From Prevotellaceae bacterium UBA1710 (GTDB lineage Bacteria > Bacteroidota > Bacteroidia > Bacteroidales > Bacteroidaceae), in assembly GCA_002317355.1 (NCBI GenBank), contig DCJC01000031.1:1-22207 (forward strand): 22,207 bases of DNA, read 5' to 3'. The notes under the pieces were generated by a model. That model ran no database searches, was not told the DNA's origin, and saw only the letters and a list, made by a program, of their open reading frames with translations. Of this stretch, positions 1 through 5,444 are shown one piece after another. A program made the position numbers and the translations under genes. Each line of letters starts with the position of its first letter. Positions within the stretch are counted from its first letter, which is position 1.

Positions 1-25
1 TTCAAAGGGTGGGAAACTTCAGTTA
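1..25 (+). repeat. Edge copy of a dispersed palindrome arm
   Basis: The first 25 bases match the outer part of the right arm of the palindrome at 10271-10359, with one difference (a T for a C in the G-rich core). Shared core: TTCAAAGGGYGGGAAACTTC. The copy is cut by the window edge, so it may be half of a second palindrome. Confidence 0.75.
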
Positions 26-30
26 GTAAT

Positions 31-74
31 ATAACGTGGGTTGAACAAAGAATAAGTCGTTGAACTCACGTTAT
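31..74. repeat. Imperfect inverted repeat, AACGTGAGTTC family
   Basis: Bases 31-46 and 59-74 form a 16-bp inverted repeat with two mismatches (ATAACGTG at both outer ends) around a 12-bp spacer. The same sequence, ATAACGTGAGTTCGACGAA, recurs at 22107-22125, so this is a dispersed repeat family and not only a local hairpin. Confidence 0.7.
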
Positions 75-930
75 TTAGTTTTACTTCATACCTTCAGTCA
101 ATGGATAGAAGGACTTTCCTTGTCGTACCTTTGACAGAGGGTTGTTCTTCTTATAATCGATACTCTCGACCATCAGAAGAATATCTCTATGACAAACTGT
201 TCATGTCCGTTCAGACAATGGTGTGGGCATCGATTACAATAAATGGTTTCTCAGCAAAACTGCAATACACAACCATCAGACACTTCTGCAAACAAAAGTA
301 ATCTGCGATGGTAACATCCATGAATACTTCAGTTTGCAGAAATGACTATGCCTCAAGTATTGAAAGAAAGATTATAACCGTAAGGGTGGGATGAAGTTTG
401 TACTTCTGCCAGAGCGACCTCCCAGATGAAAGGACTTACGATCAGCAAGAACAGGGCAATTGAGAACTCGCCCAAAGGCGGGCTCACCCACCCTATTTGA
501 AGATGACCAACAGACTTTTCGCGGTTGCTCCTTCCCAATATAGTGCCTATACTGCACTTCACGCTCTGCTGACATGCGTGGAAGTCTCTATATGGGAACG
601 GAAATGCAAACATCTGGTGTGGGGCGGAGCATTAAAATGACATAAATGAGACACCCCGAATCGGGTTATAAGGCAATAAGAAGAAAACAAACAATGAGAG
701 GTTGAGATATGTGACTTCAGAAACATATGGCTTACCCATCATTGTATATAAAATACAAAGGCAAAGTTGTGGCAAAACGGGTTTTGCTTCTTCTTTGCCC
801 ACGAAAATGAAATAATCTGGAATATGGCTTTTGACCCATAGGTCAAAAGCCACCGCCATAAGAGCAAGACAGTCCACTCCCCTACCCTCTCTCAGTCCTG
901 TTACCACTCTGTGTAATAACTCTGATCATT
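75..930. other. No convincing gene (856 bp)
   Basis: Open frames here are short, lie on both strands, and show no recognisable motif or coding-like composition. The one distinct structure is the hairpin at 825-852. The stretch may hold a decayed mobile element next to the edge repeats, but I see no transposase motif. Confidence 0.6.
825..852 (-). terminator. Perfect 12-bp hairpin downstream of the ftsZ-like operon
   Basis: TGGCTTTTGACC pairs perfectly with GGTCAAAAGCCA across a 4-nt loop. It lies about 80 bp beyond the stop of the second gene of the minus-strand operon. The following minus-strand bases are T-rich but not a clean U-tract, so termination is likely but not certain. It could also protect the transcript 3' end. 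Confidence 0.5.
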
Positions 931-1494
931 CTACTCGTACTCAACGAGTTCCCTCGGCAAGGTGATGACCTTCTTTCTGTCAAACCAGATGCGGGATGTC
1001 CCGGCAATCTCGCGGACAGAGTGCTTGGTGATAACGTAATACCTCAGCTGGTATTCGTCCATACACTTGGCAAAGGCAGCCTTGATGCGGGCGCACTTCT
1101 CGTTTATGGAGTTGTCGAGAGGATTGACAAGTCGGCCGATGGTGTCGCTGATGGTGTCATCACTCACACGATTGGTGACCTTACGATAAAGGTCGGTGAG
1201 TTCTTCGCGATAGTCTGCAAGGCACTTGAAGTTGATACCTTCCTCATGATTCAGGAAAAGAAGATATAATGCCTTGTTGATTGGCGACATCTCTACCTCC
1301 TTATCATATTTCCGCAAAAGAAATCTATAGTTACTGGTAATGACAAGCGGACTCAAGCGTTCTCTGGCAGCCACTATGTTGAGATGCTGAAGAACGGGCA
1401 CAGTAATTGCTTCGAGCAGCAGATCGTCTCTGCCAGCCCGATGTAAACTCTCAGTAAGAGTTCGTATTTGCGTTACAATCTCATCTGTTGCCAT
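931..1494 (-). CDS. Unrecognised 187-aa protein in operon with FtsZ-like gene
   Basis: I do not recognise this family. The 187-aa protein has no signal peptide or membrane segment. It reads as mostly helical and charged, with a basic stretch near residues 54-66 and a C-terminal part containing the segment TSRIWFDRKKVITLPRELVE. Its ATG follows the stop of the upstream FtsZ-like gene after a single base, so the two are almost certainly translated from one message and may be coupled. That linkage suggests a partner or regulator of the FtsZ-like GTPase, but this is inference from position only. The ATG at 1494 is the natural start because it abuts the upstream stop. Confidence 0.75.
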   Translation of the reverse strand: MATDEIVTQIRTLTESLHRAGRDDLLLEAITVPVLQHLNIVAARERLSPLVITSNYRFLLRKYDKEVEMSPINKALYLLFLNHEEGINFKCLADYREELTDLYRKVTNRVSDDTISDTIGRLVNPLDNSINEKCARIKAAFAKCMDEYQLRYYVITKHSVREIAGTSRIWFDRKKVITLPRELVEYE

Positions 1495-1495
1495 C

Positions 1496-2956
1496 CTATT
1501 CTTCTTTTGTCATCTTGTTGAGTTCACGAAGGATACGGTTGCGCACTCTTCTAAGGAAATCCATCTGTGGATTGATGACTGGCGGGTCTTGATGCTGTGC
1601 AACCTCAGTATCTTGTCCCTGCTCTGGTGTTTCGGAAGTCTCATCAACCACTACATCAGGGACATCTTCTACAGTCTTTGTCACAGAAGCGGCTTCACTC
1701 GCAGCATCTTCGGTTTCTACACACTCTGTTTCCTCTGCGACTGGAGTTTCTTCTACAGCCTCGTCAGCGACCTCGGCAGCAGTTTCCTCCTCATCAACAA
1801 CAGTCGTCTCATCAGATGCCTGACCACCGAGATTGATGATTGTACCAATGTCAATCCTTGGCTTACGTGCCCTACTCTTGCCATAGAGTCGGAAGATAAG
1901 GTCATCAAGTGACAATTCGTCCTCATCAGGCCTCTTTGGCACCTGCAATGAATTGTCAAAGCCTGTTGCAAGAATCGTAATCTTTACGTCCTCATCAAGG
2001 GTATCATCAATTGCAAACCCCCAGATGACATCAATGTTCGAATCAAGTTCATCCATGAATGCGTCTATCATCTCCAACTCATCAACGAAGAGTTCATGCT
2101 GTTTGCTGGTATATATATTAAAGAGGATACGCGTTGATTTACTGATGTCGCAACCATACAGCAATGGTGAATTGAGGGCGTTTATTATCGCATCCTGCAC
2201 ACGGTTCTCGCCAGAGGCACGACCAATGGACATGATTGCGCCACCACCATTGAGCAATGTGGTGCGAACATCCGCGAAGTCAGTTTGTATATTTCCGTGG
2301 ATGGTGATGAGTTCAGAGATACTACGCACAGCATTTGCCATCACATCATCAGCCCTGTGCAGAGCCTCACTTATAGAAATATGCGAGTCACTATACACCT
2401 TGGATATCTGCTCATTGTTGATGATAAGCAGTGCATCCACGTTTGCCCGCATCTCATCAATACCACGAAGTGCCTTGATGATCTTCGGGCGTTTCTCGAA
2501 ATAGAATGGAAGCGTAACGATACCAATGGTGAGCAAACCCATCTCCTTTGCTATGCTTGCAATGAATGGAGCGGCACCTGTACCGGTACCTCCTCCCATG
2601 GCAGCCACAATGAAAACCATCTGGGTGTTGTCGTTGAACAACTGTCTGATATCCTCCACATTCTGCTCAGCATCGGCACGTCCTTTCTCCGGATTAGCAC
2701 CGGCACCAAGACCACTCCTACCAAGCATTATCTTGGTAGGAACTGGATTTATGGAAAGACTCTTGCTATCCGTGTTGCACACAGCAAACTTGACGCTTTC
2801 CATGCCCTCTTTGTACATATTGCCAACTGCATTGCAGCCACCACCTCCCACACCAATCACTTTGATGATGTCAACAGTAGTGTCCTCTACCCGTTTGAAA
2901 GGCTCTAAAATTCCATTATCTGTAAGAATATCATTATTCATTACCTTGTTGTGCAT
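1496..2956 (-). CDS. ftsZ: FtsZ-family cell-division GTPase, probably a divergent paralogue
   Basis: FtsZ is the tubulin-like GTPase that polymerises into the cytokinetic ring. This 486-aa protein has the GGGG nucleotide loop (residues 37-40), the tubulin signature GGGTGTG (121-127) and the T7 loop at 221-232. In T7 the two catalytic acids are present (D226, D229), but the Asn that most FtsZs carry two residues before the first acid (E. coli N207) is Gln224. After residue 333 comes a long acidic linker rich in Glu, Asp, Thr and Val, ending in a basic segment (about 466-481, FLRRVRNRI...) instead of a typical short C-terminal peptide. No ftsA, ftsQ or mur gene lies beside it. The T7 change and the isolated locus suggest a second FtsZ rather than the dcw-cluster copy, but the genome's other copy cannot be seen. 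Met6 is an alternative start. Confidence 0.9.
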   Translation of the reverse strand: MHNKVMNNDILTDNGILEPFKRVEDTTVDIIKVIGVGGGGCNAVGNMYKEGMESVKFAVCNTDSKSLSINPVPTKIMLGRSGLGAGANPEKGRADAEQNVEDIRQLFNDNTQMVFIVAAMGGGTGTGAAPFIASIAKEMGLLTIGIVTLPFYFEKRPKIIKALRGIDEMRANVDALLIINNEQISKVYSDSHISISEALHRADDVMANAVRSISELITIHGNIQTDFADVRTTLLNGGGAIMSIGRASGENRVQDAIINALNSPLLYGCDISKSTRILFNIYTSKQHELFVDELEMIDAFMDELDSNIDVIWGFAIDDTLDEDVKITILATGFDNSLQVPKRPDEDELSLDDLIFRLYGKSRARKPRIDIGTIINLGGQASDETTVVDEEETAAEVADEAVEETPVAEETECVETEDAASEAASVTKTVEDVPDVVVDETSETPEQGQDTEVAQHQDPPVINPQMDFLRRVRNRILRELNKMTKEE

Positions 2957-2972
2957 TAGTTACAAATCTTGT

Positions 2973-2981
2973 GCAAATTTA
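2973..2981 (-). promoter_or_regulatory. -7 box upstream of ftsZ-like gene
   Basis: On the minus strand this reads TAAATTTGC, a match to the Bacteroidetes -7 box. It places a transcription start about 10 bp before the start codon at 2956. Confidence 0.6.
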
Positions 2982-3065
2982 CTCACTTTTTCAGAAGAAA
3001 GAAAACAGGATGCAGCAACAATGTATGAAACACCGTGCTGAATGTACGACTTTCCTTTCTCTGGT

Positions 3066-3074
3066 GCAAATATA
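3066..3074 (-). promoter_or_regulatory. Second -7 box upstream of ftsZ-like gene
   Basis: The minus strand reads TATATTTGC, which would give a leader of about 100 nt. Two good -7 boxes suggest two start sites for the same operon. Confidence 0.45.
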
Positions 3075-3386
3075 CAAACAATTTCTCACACCTGCAAGAA
3101 AACAAGGATTGCAAGCCTTGCAGAAAACAAAACTGATGACAAGGTGTGAAGATCTTCCAGCAAAGCAGAGCTATGCTCTTGAAACGATAAGGCTGAACAA
3201 GTTACCTTCGCAACAGAATTTCACCAATTCCCAGAAGTCGATGTACATTAACAGATACAACAGGTTAAAAACTGTAAAGACACAAAATCGGCAATACTTT
3301 AAGCTTTTACATGCACAAATTACAGAAAATGAGCATATAGACAAAAGATTTTTGCAACAACGCAAAAAGATTTCGTTCTTTATTTG

Positions 3387-3395
3387 TAACTTTGC
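3387..3395 (+). promoter_or_regulatory. -7 box of the structured small RNA
   Basis: TAACTTTGC matches the Bacteroidetes -7 box exactly. The -33 TTTG element is not obvious at the usual spacing. Transcription would begin near 3402 and run into the structured region and terminator that follow. Confidence 0.6.
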
Positions 3396-3399
3396 ACCC

Positions 3400-3686
3400 G
3401 ATTTTGCAAATAGCAAGTTATAATCAGTAAAAAGAATCCTATACGGTATGAACTTAAATATGCACATAACATCACGATCTTTTGTTCAGAGCTATCGACG
3501 CTTTGAACAGGATTTTTATGTACATACATTTAGTACATCAGAACATACATCCGGCATAGGATTCCCACGATATTCGGAACATAGTTATTTCTGTCAGGCA
3601 TCATAAGACTGCCTTAAAGTAAATACGGAATATACTGATAGTTGGAAAATCCTTGCCGAGGAATTTCCAACTATTATTTTTTTACG
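3400..3686 (+). ncRNA. Candidate structured small RNA (unassigned, 6S-like shape)
   Basis: A self-contained transcription unit: -7 box at 3387, strong terminator at 3638-3685, no protein gene between. The interior folds into one long interrupted hairpin with collinear stems. These are 3434-3442 with 3556-3564 (9 bp, perfect), 3446-3450 with 3544-3548 (5 bp), 3459-3469 with 3516-3526 (10 bp and one mismatch) and 3484-3492 with 3500-3508 (9 bp, one G-U, 7-nt loop). An 8/17-nt internal bubble separates the second and third stems. A smaller stem-loop follows (AGGCA near 3596 with TGCCT near 3610, probably closed by ATATTC with GAATAT). A long hairpin with a bubble resembles 6S RNA, whose Bacteroidales form is known, but I cannot match a consensus. 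RNase P, tmRNA and SRP RNA core motifs are absent. A 52-codon frame (3448-3606) lies inside and is a weaker explanation. Confidence 0.6.
3638..3685 (+). terminator. Strong Rho-independent terminator of the small RNA
   Basis: An 11-bp stem (ATAGTTGGAAA with TTTCCAACTAT) continues through an A-A mismatch into TCCT/AGGA with a 5-nt loop. TATTTTTTT follows. It ends the transcript from 3387 just before the regulator gene at 3707, so that gene needs readthrough or its own promoter. Confidence 0.85.
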
Positions 3687-3706
3687 CATTAAATGAAGAA
3701 ACAACT

Positions 3707-4120
3707 ATGCCAGCGAATAAGAATGCCTTGATAAGGTACAAAACCATAGATAACTGTTTAAGAAACAAATACAGAAGATGGACTCTCGATGATCTCGTAG
3801 ATGCTTGCTCTGATGCACTCTACGATATGGAGGGCATAACCAAGGGCGTATGCGCCAGAACCGTTCAGAACGACTTGCAGATCATGAGATCTGACAAGTT
3901 GGGTTACAACGCTCCGATAGAGGTTTATGACAAGATATACTACAGATACGCCGATCCTGGTTACTCAATAACAGAGATGCCATTGTCTCTGGACGATTGC
4001 AAACTCCTAAAGAAAGCTATCGCCCTTCTTGGAAGCAAGGAGAATATAGGTGGTGATGAGATTGCGAAAGTACTTGCAAAAGTGCAGAATAGGTTAACAA
4101 CAATACTCAACTATGCATAG
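3707..4120 (+). CDS. WYL-type transcriptional regulator, HTH part only (truncated)
   Basis: The N-terminus (MPANKNALIRYKTID...) and the following segments (WTLDDLVDACS, ARTVQNDLQIMRSDKLGYNAPI, DPGYSITEMPL) match the DNA-binding half of the WYL-domain regulators common in Bacteroidales. Full-length relatives are roughly 300 residues or more with a C-terminal WYL ligand-sensing domain. This protein stops at 137 aa, just after the linker helix, so the sensor is missing. It may be a degraded gene or a shortened DNA-binding repressor. I chose the ATG at 3707 over an in-frame ATG at 3653, because 3653 lies inside the terminator hairpin and 3707 begins the conserved family N-terminus. It lies between the small RNA and the tRNA array and faces the array. 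Downstream, small hairpins at 4158-4180 and the inverted repeat at 4264-4304 may end its transcript. Confidence 0.75.
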   Translation: MPANKNALIRYKTIDNCLRNKYRRWTLDDLVDACSDALYDMEGITKGVCARTVQNDLQIMRSDKLGYNAPIEVYDKIYYRYADPGYSITEMPLSLDDCKLLKKAIALLGSKENIGGDEIAKVLAKVQNRLTTILNYA

Positions 4121-4263
4121 TTCGATGCCATTTTTAGTCAAAAACTGCATATTTACGCCCCGACTTTTGGGGTCAAGTCGTATTTTGGGGAACTTTCGAG
4201 CATTTTATGCCCTTATTTCTGGGAATTATATTAACTTCACACTTAAAAGTGACAAATTAGCAG

Positions 4264-4304
4264 AAAGGCTTCTTTTCATCCAGTAAGGAGAAAGGAAGCC
4301 TTTT
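4264..4304. terminator. Inverted repeat between the regulator and the tRNA array
   Basis: AAAGGCTTC (4264-4272) pairs with GAAGCCTTT (4295-4303). TTTTATTATT follows on the plus strand, fitting a terminator for the regulator gene. On the minus strand it lies 6 bp beyond the tRNA array and may also end that transcript, though the U-tract there is weak. Confidence 0.55.
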
Positions 4305-4309
4305 ATTAT

Positions 4310-4385
4310 TGGAGTGAGAAACCATATTCGAGCTGGTGAATAACGGTTTTGCAGACCGTCCTCTTAACCGCTCGGTCATCCTCAC
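4310..4385 (-). tRNA. tRNA-Cys(GCA), last of the array, degenerate arms, CCA encoded
   Basis: The acceptor stem GTGAGGA/TTCTCAC, the anticodon stem ACGGT/ACCGT and the loop CTGCAAA (anticodon GCA) are clear. The discriminator is U, normal for Cys, and an encoded CCA occupies 4310-4312; no other gene of the array encodes CCA. The T-arm is odd: ACCAG-CTCGAAT-ATGGT has C at position 54 instead of T, and G53 faces A61. The D-stem is also weak, with two good pairs at most. It may be a decaying gene or one with altered use. Confidence 0.7.
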
Positions 4386-4398
4386 ATAGAGGAAGTTG

Positions 4399-4470
4399 AG
4401 CTTCAAGTAGGATTCGAACCTACGACCTGCTCATTACAAGTGAGCTGCACTACCGCTGTGCTATTGAAGC
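4399..4470 (-). tRNA. tRNA-Thr(UGU)
   Basis: Canonical cloverleaf: acceptor GCTTCAA/TTGAAGC, D-stem GCAC/GTGC, anticodon stem GCTCA/TGAGC with loop CTTGTAA (anticodon TGT), T-arm GTAGG-TTCGAAT-CCTAC, discriminator U. CCA is not encoded. Confidence 0.92.
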
Positions 4471-4476
4471 GTATTG

Positions 4477-4550
4477 TAGTCGGTACGAGATTCGAACTCG
4501 TGTGAACAGAATGAAAATCTGTCATCCTGGGCCATCTAGATGAACCGACC
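4477..4550 (-). tRNA. tRNA-Glu(UUC)
   Basis: Anticodon loop TTTTCAT in stem ACAGA/TCTGT gives anticodon TTC. The T-arm is ACGAG-TTCGAAT-CTCGT and the D-arm has the usual Glu form (CTAGATGGCCCAGG). The acceptor stem GGTCGGT/ACCGACT ends in a G1-U72 wobble. CCA is not encoded. Confidence 0.9.
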
Positions 4551-4557
4551 ATGTTAG

Positions 4558-4631
4558 GGAGTTTGACAGGTTTCGAACCTGCGACCACCAGTGCCACAAA
4601 CTGGCGCTCTACCAACTGAGCTACAAACTCC
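4558..4631 (-). tRNA. tRNA-His(GUG)
   Basis: Anticodon loop TTGTGGC in stem CCAGT/ACTGG gives GTG. The acceptor reads GAGTTTG/CAAACTC with the His-specific extra G(-1) facing C73, both encoded. D-stem GCTC/GAGC and T-arm GCAGG-TTCGAAA-CCTGT are normal. Confidence 0.93.
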
Positions 4632-4641
4632 ATATATTCTG

Positions 4642-4723
4642 TTCGGGAGGTAGGACTCGAACCTACGAAGTCGTTAGACAATGGATTTACAGTCCACCCT
4701 CGTTGCCACTGGAGCACTCCCGA
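4642..4723 (-). tRNA. tRNA-Tyr(GUA)
   Basis: A class II tRNA with a long variable arm (GTC-TAAC-GAC core). Anticodon loop CTGTAAA in stem GTGGA/TCCAT gives GTA. The acceptor TCGGGAG/CTCCCGA begins with a U1-A72 pair, and the T-arm is GTAGG-TTCGAGT-CCTAC. Confidence 0.9.
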
Positions 4724-4732
4724 ATGTAAAAG

Positions 4733-4805
4733 TGGAGCCTCGTGGATTCGAACCACGTTCTCAGGATTTTCAGTCCTGCGCATACACCAAGTCTGCCAAA
4801 GCTCC
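4733..4805 (-). tRNA. tRNA-Phe(GAA)
   Basis: Anticodon loop CTGAAAA in stem CAGGA/TCCTG gives GAA. The acceptor is GGAGCTT/AGGCTCC and the T-arm CGTGG-TTCGAAT-CCACG, with a short class I variable loop. The D-arm has a 3-bp stem and an 11-nt loop, like the D-arm of the tRNA-Ser(UGA) in this array and unlike a usual Phe D-arm. A 79-bp spacer with a small GACC/GGTC hairpin separates it from tRNA-Gln. Confidence 0.87.
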
Positions 4806-4884
4806 ATGCTTTATTGACCTTTCGGTCTTCCTCCTACGCACCTCGGCATCAAAGCAAGCTCTGCAGCTCTCGGTTTGTCGTCGG

Positions 4885-4956
4885 TTGCCCCAGATGGATT
4901 CGAACCAGCACCTTCAGATCCAGAATCTGACGCGCTAACCCTTACGCAATGGGGCA
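4885..4956 (-). tRNA. tRNA-Gln(CUG)
   Basis: Anticodon loop TTCTGGA in stem TCAGA/TCTGA gives CTG. The acceptor TGCCCCA/TGGGGCA has the U1-A72 pair typical of Gln. The T-stem GCTGG/CCATC contains a C50-U64 mismatch. Confidence 0.88.
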
Positions 4957-4962
4957 TTGTAG

Positions 4963-5049
4963 CGGAGGCTAAAGGATTCGAACCTTTGAGACGTTTACCG
5001 TCTGCCGGTTTTCAGGACCAGTGCAATCGACCAACTCTGCCAAACCTCC
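4963..5049 (-). tRNA. tRNA-Ser(UGA) with C33
   Basis: A class II tRNA with a long variable arm (AGACG-GTAAA-CGTCT) and discriminator G. The anticodon stem CTGGT/ACCGG holds loop CCTGAAA, giving anticodon TGA, but the base before the anticodon is C instead of the near-universal U33. Acceptor GGAGGTT/AGCCTCC; CCA not encoded. Confidence 0.88.
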
Positions 5050-5057
5050 ATGGTTTG

Positions 5058-5132
5058 TGACTCGTGAGAGATTCGAACTCCCGACCCTGGCGTTCGTAGC
5101 GCCGTGCTCTGATCCAACTGAGCTAACGAGCC
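5058..5132 (-). tRNA. tRNA-Arg(ACG)
   Basis: Loop CTACGAA gives anticodon ACG, whose A34 is normally deaminated to inosine. D-stem GCTC/GAGC and T-arm GGGAG-TTCGAAT-CTCTC are present. The first anticodon-stem position is a C27-A43 mismatch, leaving four pairs. Acceptor GGCTCGT/ACGAGTC has one G-U. Confidence 0.9.
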
Positions 5133-5140
5133 AAATCTTG

Positions 5141-5226
5141 CGGAAGCAGAAGGATTCGAACCTTCGAGACCAAGGAGGTCTAGTACCTTAGCAGAGTACC
5201 GGTTTCGACCGCTCACCCATACTTCC
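5141..5226 (-). tRNA. tRNA-Ser(GCU), first of the array
   Basis: A class II tRNA with variable arm GACC-TCCTT-GGTC and discriminator G. Loop CTGCTAA in stem GTACT/GGTAC gives anticodon GCT. Acceptor GGAAGTA/TGCTTCC. It begins about 16 bp after the promoter -7 box at 5242-5250, so the transcript has a very short leader. Confidence 0.92.
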
Positions 5227-5241
5227 TTTTTGATTTCAAGT

Positions 5242-5250
5242 GCAAAGTTA
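5242..5250 (-). promoter_or_regulatory. -7 box of the tRNA array
   Basis: The minus strand reads TAACTTTGC, a perfect -7 box. It is the only clear promoter for the ten tRNAs, which are spaced 7-13 bp apart apart from one 79-bp gap, so they are probably co-transcribed. Confidence 0.7.
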
Positions 5251-5282
5251 CGATGGTCGAATGAAGTCTTTTTTCGTTCTTG

Positions 5283-5311
5283 AAAAAAACTTTCAAAAAA
5301 TCTTCAAAAAA
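5283..5311. promoter_or_regulatory. Phased A-tracts upstream of the tRNA promoter
   Basis: Three runs of six or seven A (5283-5289, 5295-5300, 5306-5311) are spaced 12 and 11 bp apart, close to one helical turn. They lie 33-70 bp upstream of the tRNA -7 box. Such spacing predicts intrinsic DNA curvature and could act like an UP element. Confidence 0.5.
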
Positions 5312-5393
5312 TTGTTTTTTTCATGATTTTTAGGCTGTTACTCATACTTTTGTATGTAAAAAAGACAATTATCATTCAGTAAGAAGAAGCTAT

Positions 5394-5418
5394 AAAAAAA
5401 GAGCGACCGAAGCCGCCC
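5394..5418 (-). terminator. UUCG-loop terminator after hipA (copy 1)
   Basis: On the minus strand the stem GGGCGGC/GTCGCTC (two G-U pairs) closes a TTCG tetraloop and is followed by a run of T. It ends the hipBA transcript. Near-identical copies lie at 7432-7458 and 9062-9086. Confidence 0.85.
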
Positions 5419-5444
5419 CTTTTATATTGTATCAATATGTAGAT

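Noticed and set aside
632..907. 91-codon minus-strand frame after the FtsZ operon
   Set aside because: It would be read through the perfect hairpin at 825-852, has no family motif, and sits in gene-poor DNA.
1953..2908. Long plus-strand frames opposite ftsZ
   Set aside because: They are antisense shadows of a gene with clear conserved FtsZ motifs on the other strand.
2971..3423. 150-codon open frame on the plus strand
   Set aside because: It overlaps the ftsZ promoter region and start of ftsZ in antisense, has no recognisable motif, and ends within the small RNA promoter area. Composition is A-rich intergenic.
3448..3606. 52-codon frame inside the structured RNA
   Set aside because: Its bases are committed to long stems, there is no ribosome-binding context, and the peptide has no recognisable feature. 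Kept only as an alternative to the RNA.
4806..4884. Possible extra tRNA or terminator in the 79-bp gap between tRNA-Phe and tRNA-Gln
   Set aside because: Only a 4-bp GACC/GGTC hairpin is present, with no cloverleaf and no T-run.
4403..5216. Protein frames across 4403-5216 on both strands
   Set aside because: They run through well-formed tRNA genes; the repeated RTSR/GFEP-like peptides are translations of T-loops.
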